Source: an uncultured Porphyromonadaceae bacterium (lineage in GTDB: Bacteria; Bacteroidota; Bacteroidia; Bacteroidales; Muribaculaceae). From it: a stretch of 50,714 bases of DNA. Below are positions 1-8,972 of the stretch, piece by piece. Where the stretch lies: assembly GCA_905202215.1 (NCBI GenBank), contig CAJKRG010000015.1, positions 1 to 50,714 on the forward strand, read 5' to 3'. Position numbers and translations under genes: made by a program. Numbering within the stretch: position 1 is the stretch's first letter; each line of letters begins with the position of its first letter. The notes below the pieces were generated by a model that ran no database searches, was not told where the DNA came from, and worked only from the letters and a program-made list of their open reading frames with translations.

Positions 1-53
1 TGTTAAGCCTGTCGCTAGCGTTCATCCTGAGCCAGGATCAAACTCTTCGTTGT
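1..53 (-). rRNA. 16S ribosomal RNA, 5' end (partial)
   Basis: Read on the minus strand, these bases contain the universal bacterial 16S 5' sequence (the 27F primer site, AGAGTTTGATCCTGGCTCAG), followed by the Bacteroidales-like continuation GATGAACGCTAGCGACAGG. The gene runs leftward out of the window, so only about the first 50 nucleotides are present. The exact mature 5' end is uncertain by a few bases; I placed it just upstream of GAAGAGTTTGATC. It marks the start of an rrn operon. Confidence 0.97.
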
Positions 54-320
54 TGCTTATCTTGTTTTTTTCTTTTTCAAAAAAAATTCAAGGCAAGTAA
101 ATTTATTATTGCCTTTCACAAGCGCAATCGAATTCGTTCGGTTTTCACATCCCGGTCGGATTCCGCTCCTTTATTGAGTATCTGCTTCGCAGAATTGACT
201 TGAGACTTGCGCTCGACCGCCCTGAAGCGGTCAGCGAATGCTCTTGTACTACTCTTAGTCTATTGTAATCGTTTCAATGTTCTCTTTTGTCGCCCTCAGG
301 TCATTTCCTGATTGCGGGTG
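54..320 (-). other. rRNA operon leader (pre-16S)
   Basis: This is the transcribed leader between the rrn promoter and 16S. It has no credible ORF. It holds small inverted repeats: AAGGCAA at 90-96 pairs with TTGCCTT at 109-115, TCTGC/GCAGA lies at 181-193, and GACCGC at 215-220 pairs with GCGGTC at 227-232. Such stems are usual in pre-rRNA leaders, where they take part in processing and antitermination. I did not identify a boxA element with confidence. Confidence 0.6.
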
Positions 321-352
321 CAAAGTTACGCCCTTTTTCCTCTCCTGCCAAA
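321..352 (-). promoter_or_regulatory. rrn operon promoter
   Basis: On the minus strand a TAACTTTG box (321-328) matches the Bacteroidota -7 consensus TAnnTTTG. A TTTG box (349-352) sits 20 bases upstream of it, as expected for the -33 element. The predicted transcription start is near 314, giving an rRNA leader of about 260 nucleotides. Confidence 0.75.
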
Positions 353-436
353 TTTTTTCCGTAAAAAGTTCATTTAAAAACATATTTTTAACTTTTGTTT
401 ACAATCTGCAAACACACCGTTTTAGCTAACATACTA

Positions 437-478
437 ATAAAGGCCATTTTGACTAAATCACCCCAAAATGGCCTTTAT
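437..478 (-). terminator. Perfect 14-bp inverted repeat, likely terminator
   Basis: ATAAAGGCCATTTT (437-450) and AAAATGGCCTTTAT (465-478) are perfectly complementary around a 14-base loop. The hairpin lies just past the stop of the DUF4293 gene and before the rrn promoter, which suits a terminator closing the four-gene run. The A/T-rich stem ends supply short U runs, but no long T tract follows on the minus strand. Confidence 0.6.
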
Positions 479-498
479 GCATGAATCATCGCTAAATT

Positions 499-921
499 TT
501 AGCGCAATCTGTCGTAGCTTGTAAGAAGTTTATGATCTTTTTTCATGAATCGATATGCAAAAAGCACACACACCAGTGCAGCCAGAAGCAGAAGAACGCC
601 CCCGGTCCAGATAAAAGAAGCACCGGAATAAGCCGTATAAAGCAAAATTCCGCATGTGACCATCGAGGTGCATATAAGAATAATCGACAGAACAGTCACC
701 GCCATCTGTCGTTTGAGGTTTCTGAACATAAAGATTGAAATAAAAAGCAGCACCGCAATAACAATATTGAGGACCAGAAGAACCGGCGCCTCAGAGATGA
801 AGACAGGAGTGGCTTCGGCCACACCTTCTGCGGCATGTGTGGCCCAGGGAGTACAACAGAATATGCACATGAGTACCACGGCGACAAGGAGAAGAAGTGA
901 TTGCCAACGTTGAATTACCAT
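499..921 (-). CDS. DUF4293 family membrane protein
   Basis: A 140-residue polytopic membrane protein. The N-terminus MVIQRWQSLLLL and four hydrophobic segments (about residues 8-28, 45-65, 73-95 and 100-122), followed by a short basic cytoplasmic tail, fit the Bacteroidota-specific DUF4293 family. That family has no established biochemical role. It is the last gene of a minus-strand run, 39 bases after the TPR gene, with no promoter of its own visible, so it is probably co-transcribed. A perfect hairpin follows its stop. The family call rests on the N-terminal motif and topology; the function is unknown. Confidence 0.75.
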   Translation of the reverse strand: MVIQRWQSLLLLVAVVLMCIFCCTPWATHAAEGVAEATPVFISEAPVLLVLNIVIAVLLFISIFMFRNLKRQMAVTVLSIILICTSMVTCGILLYTAYSGASFIWTGGVLLLLAALVCVLFAYRFMKKDHKLLTSYDRLR

Positions 922-960
922 TTTTAGATTACTTATTAAAGGTTATTAGAAAATTTCACA

Positions 961-3156
961 TTACAGTTTACCCAAGCGGCTGCCATAGGTCCGGAAGGCT
1001 ATAATATCGGGTGCCGTGCGTAGAGCCGACAGCTGGGAGTGTGTCATTATCCCTGAAATCACAGGAAATGATTCAGCAAACAATTCAGTAAACGATTCCT
1101 TGCGCGGCGAGACCAAAGCGGCAGCCCTGGCATAAGATTCGAGAGCCGACGGAACATTACTCTGCGCCCACCTGAGGTGTCCCATATGGATATGATCAAC
1201 CGGATCGGACGAAGTATCGATAAATTCCGAGAACATGGCATCGGCTCCGTCAAAATCTCCATTCAGCACAAGGAGCCATGCAAGCGCTGATCTGACGGAA
1301 TCATTATTATCAATATAAGCTATATTATAATAAAGTTCGAGCGCGCGCGCATAATCACCTACACGATATGCGGCGTTACCATAGAGACCAAGCAATTCAA
1401 CATCATCTGCAATATCGCCTTGCACATTCTCGAGAAGATCGATGATATCGCTGAATTTTTCTTCTCTGGAAAGGACACTGGCGAGACGACGCATAGTCCA
1501 TATATCACCCGGTTTCAATTCGAGAGCTTCCACATAAGCGCATTCGGCCATACCCACATCACCATTCAGTTCATATGCGAAACCCATTTTCTGATATGCC
1601 TGAATACTATCAGGATCCTTTGCAGCCAGTGAGTTGAATGCTGAAGCAGCCTGAGGATAATGCCGCGATCGCAGAAGCAGTTCCGCGATCATCAACAGCC
1701 TGTCTTTACTGTCATTACCGATCATATCGACAGGAAATGCACCATAAAGTGCTTTTATATCAAAAATTTCCGGAAACTCCGCCTTACGCCTGAAAAGCGA
1801 AAAGAAGCGGTATAGATTTTTAACATAACGGCTCATCACCGCCCGACGCCCCTGCGATTTCATATCAGCGAGTGCGGACTCAAGCATTTCGCCGTTCATA
1901 GCAGCCTGCTGATCGGCAAGATTGCGAAGCAGCGACTCACGCATGGAAACCGGCGTCGAGGCCACCGACAGCAATAAGGCATATTTGTCACTGTCGCAAA
2001 GGAATGGCATTTTAGCTACTGTATCCGCAAAAGCGAGACCTTCACCATCGGTCACATCGGCAAGTGCGCTGTGGCCCGTATGAAACGGAATAAACCAGTT
2101 AGGAATATTATTAAAAAAAGGGAACTGACGCATTTTACCCAAGGTGGCCATATATACGTCATCTCCACGGTTCTGTGCCTCTATGAATCCTTTGATTTTC
2201 TCAAAGCCAGATACATCAAGATCGCCGTTCCACTCCCCATTGCGCAATGCCTCTTCTATTTTTTCGGGATCACTGCCTAATTTATCTGCCATCCGACGTC
2301 CTATGTCCATCATTCCCGGCAAAACATCACGCGCAAGATCTTCCGAAATTTCTTTTGTTCCGCAGGCTCTGAAAAGTTCGAGCCACGCGTCAGCCATATC
2401 ATCCGGATACATATCATGTATCTCCGCCAACATACGAGTAGCCTCGTCGACAGGAATATGGCCGTGCGAAACAGCGATAGCAATCCATACCGTGGCTATA
2501 GCAGACAGGGAATCCGGAGTCCGCTTCACGACATCGAGGAGAAGTCGGCGTCTTTCCGCATCATCATAGGCAAGCAATCCAAGCCCCACGGCACCAAGCC
2601 ACAGCTCACGGTCATGGGCCGGAATCTCGGGGTCTTCGAAGATGCTGATCATAAGCTCAGCATCCTCACCCGCAAAAGGCAGTTCGACCCAAAGACGCAT
2701 GAAAATATCGGAGGCCATCTGTTCCAGAACGGAAGCACGCCGACTGTCGGTAAGCGATGACGAATCGGTGCGCAGGCGCTCGAGTTCGGCAATATAATCG
2801 CTCACCAGCGTCTGTAGATTTTCCTCAGGTCTGAGATCCTGGTAGCGCAACTGGGCTCCATAGAGCGTTTGTGCCTCACGGGCAATACGGGCCCTCTCTA
2901 TTTCAGTACATATACCGCGCGCAGTATCCGACATATCCTTAAGTTCACGGGCAATATCCGGAACCGCATTTCCAGCCGCAACAAAACGCAGCATGTAAAA
3001 ATAACGCTGTTCCAGATCATCGATCCGCGCCATTATCGAAGGCGAGGCGCCTTTAGCCGCAAAAAGACGCAGCATATCGATCGACGAGCGAATGCTGTCG
3101 GGACATATCTGAGCCATTATGTCGGCATACATATTCTGATTATCACTGTTTATCAT
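961..3156 (-). CDS. Tetratricopeptide-repeat protein
   Basis: A 731-residue soluble protein without a signal peptide. The N-terminal two thirds is mostly helical and acidic, with no domain I recognise. The C-terminal part (about residues 490-690) has clear TPR-type helix pairs, for example A-Y-x-K-M-G-F-A-Y-E-L-N-G-D near residue 515, A-E-C-A-Y-V-E-A-L-E-L-K-P-G-D just after it, and G-N-A-A-Y-R-V-G-D-Y-A-R-A-L-E-L-Y near residue 585. TPRs are protein-protein binding scaffolds. The gene overlaps the end of the upstream membrane-protein gene by 14 bases, implying translational coupling. No partner can be named from the sequence. Confidence 0.8.
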   Translation of the reverse strand: MINSDNQNMYADIMAQICPDSIRSSIDMLRLFAAKGASPSIMARIDDLEQRYFYMLRFVAAGNAVPDIARELKDMSDTARGICTEIERARIAREAQTLYGAQLRYQDLRPEENLQTLVSDYIAELERLRTDSSSLTDSRRASVLEQMASDIFMRLWVELPFAGEDAELMISIFEDPEIPAHDRELWLGAVGLGLLAYDDAERRRLLLDVVKRTPDSLSAIATVWIAIAVSHGHIPVDEATRMLAEIHDMYPDDMADAWLELFRACGTKEISEDLARDVLPGMMDIGRRMADKLGSDPEKIEEALRNGEWNGDLDVSGFEKIKGFIEAQNRGDDVYMATLGKMRQFPFFNNIPNWFIPFHTGHSALADVTDGEGLAFADTVAKMPFLCDSDKYALLLSVASTPVSMRESLLRNLADQQAAMNGEMLESALADMKSQGRRAVMSRYVKNLYRFFSLFRRKAEFPEIFDIKALYGAFPVDMIGNDSKDRLLMIAELLLRSRHYPQAASAFNSLAAKDPDSIQAYQKMGFAYELNGDVGMAECAYVEALELKPGDIWTMRRLASVLSREEKFSDIIDLLENVQGDIADDVELLGLYGNAAYRVGDYARALELYYNIAYIDNNDSVRSALAWLLVLNGDFDGADAMFSEFIDTSSDPVDHIHMGHLRWAQSNVPSALESYARAAALVSPRKESFTELFAESFPVISGIMTHSQLSALRTAPDIIAFRTYGSRLGKL

Positions 3157-3643
3157 ATAATAGGTCGGTCAAATGGTTGGCCAGCCCCGCAGGGAGGAGA
3201 GAGGCCGGTAATATATAATACTCGCCTTTAGTGCCAAAAGTTGGAATACGCGTAAAAAAATATGCGAAATCTCCTCTTATTTCAAATTTTTTCAAATCAT
3301 CGAAACAGATTTCGGATCTATCGACAGGCGACGGCTCTTCATCATAAGAATAAAAGGTCACGACTGCAGCCGACTCGCCGAACGACCAGACCTGCGGCCT
3401 GATCTTCATTGCCACATCGGGAGCAGCCGCCATCGACAGCCATGCGACAGCCATAATACCGGGATATGCAACGAAAAGAAGCATTAGGCCGACAAGCAGG
3501 AAACGGTAATCAGACATGACTATTCCGGCAACGGTACAGCAAGCCAGAGGAACAACCGCCATCGAAACCGCACCGAAAACACGCCGCCGGATATCGACAG
3601 CAACGTACCTCGAAGGAGAAATTCTTATGATTCCAGAAACCAA
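3143..3643 (-). CDS. Small two-TM membrane protein (hypothetical)
   Basis: A 166-residue protein with two adjacent hydrophobic segments near residues 25-45 and 48-72, followed by a soluble C-terminal domain that ends in a beta-rich stretch and an amphipathic helix. Two TM helices plus a PH-like soluble domain resemble YcxB-type proteins, but this is a weak resemblance. The start I support is a TTG at 3643, one base after the TGA stop of the peptidase gene. No upstream in-frame ATG fits, and translation is probably coupled to the preceding gene. Its 3' end overlaps the TPR gene start. Confidence 0.65.
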   Translation of the reverse strand: MVSGIIRISPSRYVAVDIRRRVFGAVSMAVVPLACCTVAGIVMSDYRFLLVGLMLLFVAYPGIMAVAWLSMAAAPDVAMKIRPQVWSFGESAAVVTFYSYDEEPSPVDRSEICFDDLKKFEIRGDFAYFFTRIPTFGTKGEYYILPASLLPAGLANHLTDLLYDKQ

Positions 3644-3644
3644 A

Positions 3645-5783
3645 TCAATCTTTTTTAGGCTGTGCCACTTTCACATCTTTCGGTTCCATGATACCGTCGC
3701 GGATAAGAAGCGCGTCTATCGACGGATCCTGGCCACGGAAACGGCGGTAAAGTTCGGCCGGATTCTCCGTACCTCCGCGCATGAGAATATTGCGGCGGAA
3801 GTTGTCGGCTGTAGCCTTGTCGAAAATACCATGCTGACGGAAGAAATCGAAAGCGTCAGCATCGAGCACCTCGGCCCATTTATAGCTGTAGTATCCTGCC
3901 GCATAGCCTCCTGAGAAAATATGGCTGAACTGGGGTGAGATCATCGTCCCCTCAACATCCACCGGGAATGTACGCACACTCTCGACAGCGGCACGCTCGA
4001 AAGCCACAGGATCATCGACAGGAGACTTGGCCGTATGCCAGGCCATGTCGAGATAGCCGAAGCCGAGCTGACGCATGCAGGAATAAGCCGCGCCATAACG
4101 CGACGAGGCGACAAGACGGTCTACAAGTTCCACGGGAATAGCCTCGCCGGTCTGATAATGACGTGCGAAGCCGTCGAGAAATTCTTTTTCAGTAAGATAA
4201 TTCTCATTGAACTGAGACGGAAGCTCCACAAAATCGCGGTATACGGCTGTTCCCGACAAAGAGGCATACTTGGTATTGGCAAGCAGACCGTGGAGAGCAT
4301 GGCCGAATTCATGCAGGAAAGTTTCGACCTCATATGGTGTGAGAAGAGAGGGCTTGTCGGCCGACGGTTTGGTAAAATTCATGACTATCGACACATGAGG
4401 ACGGGAATTCACGCCTTTCTCATTGACGAACTGATCTTTAAAACCTGTCATCCATGCGCCGGGACGTTTAGAAGCCCTGGGAAAGAAATCGGTATAAAGG
4501 ACGCCGACAAACTCTCCGTCGGGCCCTGTTACATCGAAAGCCTTAACGTCGGGATGATATACTTCAATCTTTTCGTTAGGAACGAAATTGAGTCCATAGA
4601 GTTTCGTAGCCAGACCGAACACACCCTTTATAGTATTGTCAAGTTCGAAATAGGGACGAAGCGCCTCCTCATCGAACGAATACTTCTCTGCCTTGAGCTT
4701 ATTCGAATAATACGAATAATCCCATGGCATAATCTGCACAGGCTTTCCTTCAAACTTCGAAGCGAAGTCGGTCAGTTCCTTCATTTCAGCCTCAAGTGCC
4801 GGCTTATAGGCATCGCGCAGACGGTCGAGCAGATCATATACGGACTCCGGTTTCCCGGCCATAGTGCGTTTAAGCGAATGAGCGGCATAAGTATCCGAAC
4901 CGAGCAATCCGGCGATCTGACGGCGCACCTCGGCGATACGCCTGATATTGTCGAGATTCGAAAATTCGCCCTTTGTATTGCGCGAATTATAGAGCCTGTA
5001 CATGCGCTCGCGCAGATCGGGCCGCGACGAATACTTCATAAACGCCATATAGACAGGCTGGTCGAGGGTGAACAGATATTCTCCTGCGCGACCCTTTTCA
5101 GCGGCAGCCTCTTTTGCCGCCGTTACCGAACTTTCGGGAAGACCGGCGAGATCGTCGGCTCCAAGCCAGATCTCATATGTATTCATCTCCTTGAGTACAT
5201 TCTGGCCGAATTCGGTAGTCAGTGCCGACAGTTCTGCCGACAATTCGCGATATTTTTCACGGTCAGCACCCTGAAGATCGGCACCCTGAAGGGCGAAACT
5301 ATCGTAAGTTTTCTGCAGAAGCATCTGGTCCTCGTGGTCGATATCGAGTTTCGCACGGTTGTCGTAAACATGCTTCACACGCTTCCACAGGCCTTCATTG
5401 AGAACAATCGATGTCGAATAGTCGCTGAGTTTACGCGAGGCGTCAACAGCAACAGCCATCATTGCATCGCTGCTGTTTGCCGACAGAAGCGGATAAAAAA
5501 CATTGAGCACGCGGTCGAGTTCGGCTCCGGAACGCTCGAGAGCGACTATTGTATTTTTAAAATCGGGTTCGGCGGGATTTGCCACAATAGCATCGATTTC
5601 GGCACGTGCGGCCTCTATGCCACGGTCAATGGCCGGTTGCCACTGGGTATCGTCGATGATTGAGAACGGCGGAGTGCCGTGTTCGGTTGCGAACGGTGAG
5701 AAGAACGGATTTTCTGCCTGCATTACAATTGAACTGCTTAATACGGTAGCGGCGGCTACGGCCACTGCACTTATCCTGAACAT
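3645..5783 (-). CDS. dcp: M3 family peptidyl-dipeptidase (Dcp-like)
   Basis: A zinc metallopeptidase of family M3 that cleaves oligopeptides. Dcp-type members release C-terminal dipeptides. The 712-residue length fits the family. The zinc site H-E-F-G-H is at residues 491-495, and the third ligand is E520 in the F-V-E-L-P-S-Q-F motif. The N-terminus is a signal peptide (MFRISAVAVAAATVLSSSIV, then MQA), so it should act in the periplasm. It heads a four-gene minus-strand run and has its own promoter at 5830-5861, divergent from the rhamnosidase gene. The choice between dipeptidyl carboxypeptidase and oligopeptidase A cannot be settled from the sequence, but the signal peptide favours the Dcp-like annotation. 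Confidence 0.93.
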   Translation of the reverse strand: MFRISAVAVAAATVLSSSIVMQAENPFFSPFATEHGTPPFSIIDDTQWQPAIDRGIEAARAEIDAIVANPAEPDFKNTIVALERSGAELDRVLNVFYPLLSANSSDAMMAVAVDASRKLSDYSTSIVLNEGLWKRVKHVYDNRAKLDIDHEDQMLLQKTYDSFALQGADLQGADREKYRELSAELSALTTEFGQNVLKEMNTYEIWLGADDLAGLPESSVTAAKEAAAEKGRAGEYLFTLDQPVYMAFMKYSSRPDLRERMYRLYNSRNTKGEFSNLDNIRRIAEVRRQIAGLLGSDTYAAHSLKRTMAGKPESVYDLLDRLRDAYKPALEAEMKELTDFASKFEGKPVQIMPWDYSYYSNKLKAEKYSFDEEALRPYFELDNTIKGVFGLATKLYGLNFVPNEKIEVYHPDVKAFDVTGPDGEFVGVLYTDFFPRASKRPGAWMTGFKDQFVNEKGVNSRPHVSIVMNFTKPSADKPSLLTPYEVETFLHEFGHALHGLLANTKYASLSGTAVYRDFVELPSQFNENYLTEKEFLDGFARHYQTGEAIPVELVDRLVASSRYGAAYSCMRQLGFGYLDMAWHTAKSPVDDPVAFERAAVESVRTFPVDVEGTMISPQFSHIFSGGYAAGYYSYKWAEVLDADAFDFFRQHGIFDKATADNFRRNILMRGGTENPAELYRRFRGQDPSIDALLIRDGIMEPKDVKVAQPKKD

Positions 5784-5829
5784 TTTTGGAGTTAGAAATT
5801 ACAAATTAAAAATCTGTTGATTTAAAAGA

Positions 5830-5861
5830 CAAAAATACAAAAACCGTGCCGAAAATCCAAA
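5830..5861 (-). promoter_or_regulatory. Promoter of the M3 peptidase run
   Basis: On the minus strand, TTTG (5858-5861), a 20-base spacer and TATTTTTG (5830-5837) match the Bacteroidota promoter form TTTG-N19/20-TAnnTTTG. The start of transcription would be near 5823, about 40 bases upstream of the peptidase ATG. Confidence 0.7.
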
Positions 5862-5895
5862 TCACCGAAAAACAGGTTTCCTATGCAATTTTTTA

Positions 5896-5927
5896 TTTGG
5901 ATAAACATGCGTTTAATATTATTTTTG
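5896..5927 (+). promoter_or_regulatory. Promoter of the GH78 rhamnosidase
   Basis: TTTG (5896-5899), a 20-base spacer and TATTTTTG (5920-5927) form a consensus promoter. The predicted start is near 5934, giving a leader of about 22 bases before the ATG at 5956. It is back to back with the peptidase promoter, with only about 35 bases between the two -33 boxes. Confidence 0.7.
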
Positions 5928-5955
5928 TAAGACTGAAAAATAACAGTTGTCTGAC

Positions 5956-8933
5956 ATGAGGGATATTACGAAAATACTTATATTGGCAGCCTCGCTGCTG
6001 ACAGGATCGGACGCACACGCCATGACCGGGCTGCCCGGCGAAGAATGGCACGGAGCACAATGGATTGGAGCAGGCGAATCTCTCGCCATATACCCGCAAT
6101 ATCTGCCTGTGTTCCGGCTCGACTGCACACTTGAGAGCGACGGAGCCAAAACAGCCATATTCTTCGGAGCCAACGACGAGCGCCTCTCCAAAGCATACCT
6201 TAACAAAGACCATATCGAAGCCTTGGAAGGCACATCATACATAGCTGTCGAACTCGACAAAGCCGACGGCAAAATACGGCTTCTCCGGCGAAACTATACA
6301 TCCGGCGAAAATACTCCGACAGTCATGGCTGAAACCGACTGCCAGATCAAGGGATCCAGTCACGACATATCCGTAAAATGTTCTCTTGGAAATATCGAGA
6401 TATATCTTGACGGCGACCGGCTTATTGCCTCCGGTGTAAACCCGCATGGCAACGGTGGCGACTATATGGCATATCCGGTGCTCGCCGACATCGGCCTTAC
6501 ATCCGACGGCCGCGCAAAAGGAGAGTTCTCCGTACGTAATTTCCGTTCACCGTCCGCTGTTATGACCTCGTCAGGCCCGTTGACAACAGCACCCGGCGAC
6601 ACAGCATTCATATCTCCGGCAATCACAGGACAGCCGCTCCTTCGCAGCACACTCAATATCGGAAAACCGCTCAAAAAAGCCACTCTGCAGTCCACAGCCC
6701 GCGGCATTTACACCGTAAAAATCAACGGCAGACGCAATTCCGACGACTATTTCACTCCAGGCGCCTCTCAGTACAACCGCACCCATTATTACGATATAAC
6801 CGACGTCACCGATCTGCTCAGACAAGGCGACAACACCATTGAAGTGCAGCTTGCCGAAGGATGGTGGTGCGGTCCCGCTACCTTTATCGGCGATAACTGG
6901 AATTTCTACGGAGACCGGCCGTCATTCCTGTCGCTTATCACCCTCGAATATGCCGACGGAACACAAACCTATGTTCCGAGTCGGGCTGACGGCTGGGAAT
7001 ATACTACAGACGGCCCTCTCGTATGCGGATCGTTTTTTCAGGGCGAAATATACGATCCCGGCAGACAGGCGTCCTGGCATCCGGCCAGAGAGATACTGCT
7101 CAACGGCAGCGTCCCCGAAACCAGCCCCGACACATGGCCAATGCCCGGCGACTACACCGACTGGCGCCTGATACCCTCCTATGGACCAGCTGTCACCGCC
7201 ATAGACACGCTTACGGCGATATCCATGACAGAGCCGCGTCCCGGCGTTTTCATATATGACATGGGTCAGAATTTCGCCGGGGTACCATTGATCACTTTCA
7301 GGCACCTGAAAGCCGGAACCACAGCCAGCATGCGCTACGCCGAAGTTCTCTATCCCACAACCGAAAAATATGCCTCAAATGCCGGAGAGATGATGATGGA
7401 AAATATCCGGGCCGCCATGGCTCAGGACAAATATATCGCGACAGGCGAAGCGACCGAGACCTTTTCCCCGACAAGCACATTCCACGGATACAGATATATA
7501 GAAATAAGCGGAATCGACACCCCCCTCCCCATAGCCGATGTACGGGCGATAGCTCTGAGTTCGATTCCGCACATGACAGCCCGCTTCGAATGTTCCGACA
7601 GCTCTCTCAACCGCTTATGGAAAAACATCGAATGGTCTACCAGGAGCAATTTTATATCTATTCCTACCGACTGTCCACAGCGCAACGAACGCATGGGCTG
7701 GTCGGGCGACATAAGCGTGTTTTGTCCTTCCGCCAACTATCTCGCCGACGCCGATCTATTCCTGCGACGCCACATGCAGGCCATGCGCGACTGCCAGCGC
7801 CCCGACGGACGTTTTCTCGATATAGCTCCGACCGGTTTCGGCTTCGGAGGTTTTCTATGGGGATCGGCCGGAATCGTACTGCCTTACGAATGCTGGCGAC
7901 ACTACGGCGATACGGCTATAATAGCCGAAAACTACGATGCGATGAAGCGCTATATGACATATATAGCTGAAAAGTGCATTGACAAAGAAACGGGATTACT
8001 CGTACAGGCGCGCCAATGGGGCGACCTCGGCGACTGGCTCAGCCCCGAACACGACCGCAACGACAAATCGCTGATCTGGGAGGCTTATTACATCAATTGT
8101 CTGCGTATGATGTCGAAGATCGCAGATGAACTCGGACACAATGACGATGCCCTGACATTCGACAATCTGCGGCATAAACGCACTGCCTTCTTCAAAGACA
8201 CCTACATCGATCCCGCAACACACAAGACTCGTTTCTCGGCTTTCGAGCCACAGAAACAGGGCCGCCCGGCAGACACACAGATATCCTACGTCCTCCCCAT
8301 AGCATTCGGTATCATAGATCCTGCCGAAGATACCGCCTTCACAGCTAATTTCATCGAAACACTGCGACGTACAAACACTGCGGACGACGGACGGGAATGC
8401 CCGCCACACTCACTTATGACAGGCTTTATAGGCACCGCACAGATCATGAACGCGCTCAGCGCATGCAATGCTACGGAAGATGCGTACGCACTTCTGACTT
8501 CACATAACTATCCCTCGTGGCTCTACCCTGTCGACCAGGGTGCCACAACCATATGGGAACGTCTGAATTCATATACAATTCACGATGGATTCGGAACAAA
8601 CAACAGCATGAACTCGTTCAATCATTACAGTTTCGGCGCAGTCGCACAGTGGCTTATGGGATATTGCGCCGGAATCCGCCGCTCCGATGACGGCTGCGGG
8701 TTCTCCAGCTTTGTGCTTCAGCCGACTCCGGATCCCCGGCCCGACGGCCTAACATACGCAAAGGCAAGCTACGATTCCCCCGTGGCACGATCTCGAGCTC
8801 CTGGCGAAAAGACGGACCACATATCATATACGAATTCGAAATACCCGAGGGTTGCACTGCAATGCTCAGACTTCCCGGCGAAAAAGAACAGATATTAAAA
8901 TCAGGCAAACACACCTTCAGTAGCAAAAAGTGA
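5956..8933 (+). CDS. GH78 alpha-L-rhamnosidase, frameshifted near its C-terminus
   Basis: An exported retaining-fold family 78 enzyme that removes alpha-L-rhamnose by inversion. I start it at ATG 5956, which gives a signal peptide; an in-frame TTG lies at 5947. N-terminal beta-sandwich domains precede the (alpha/alpha)6 catalytic domain with the family motif C-P-Q-R-N-E-R-M-G-W-S-G-D. E578 in this motif is the likely acid, and E868 in A-T-T-I-W-E-R-L is the likely base. As sequenced, the frame stops at 8898 after a non-homologous tail. Adding one C to the C5 tract at 8777-8781 restores a typical rhamnosidase C-terminus (R-G-T-I-S-S-S-W, then I-P-E-G-C-T-A-M-L) ending at TGA 8931-8933, about 992 residues. 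This is either a sequencing slip or a real frameshift. Confidence 0.88.
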
Positions 8934-8972
8934 ACAGGATGCCCGCCCCATCACTTTCTACCAGTAAAAAAT

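Noticed and set aside
4035..5663. 542-residue open frame opposite the M3 peptidase
   Set aside because: The sense strand encodes a complete, motif-bearing peptidase, and the antisense translation matches nothing I recognise.
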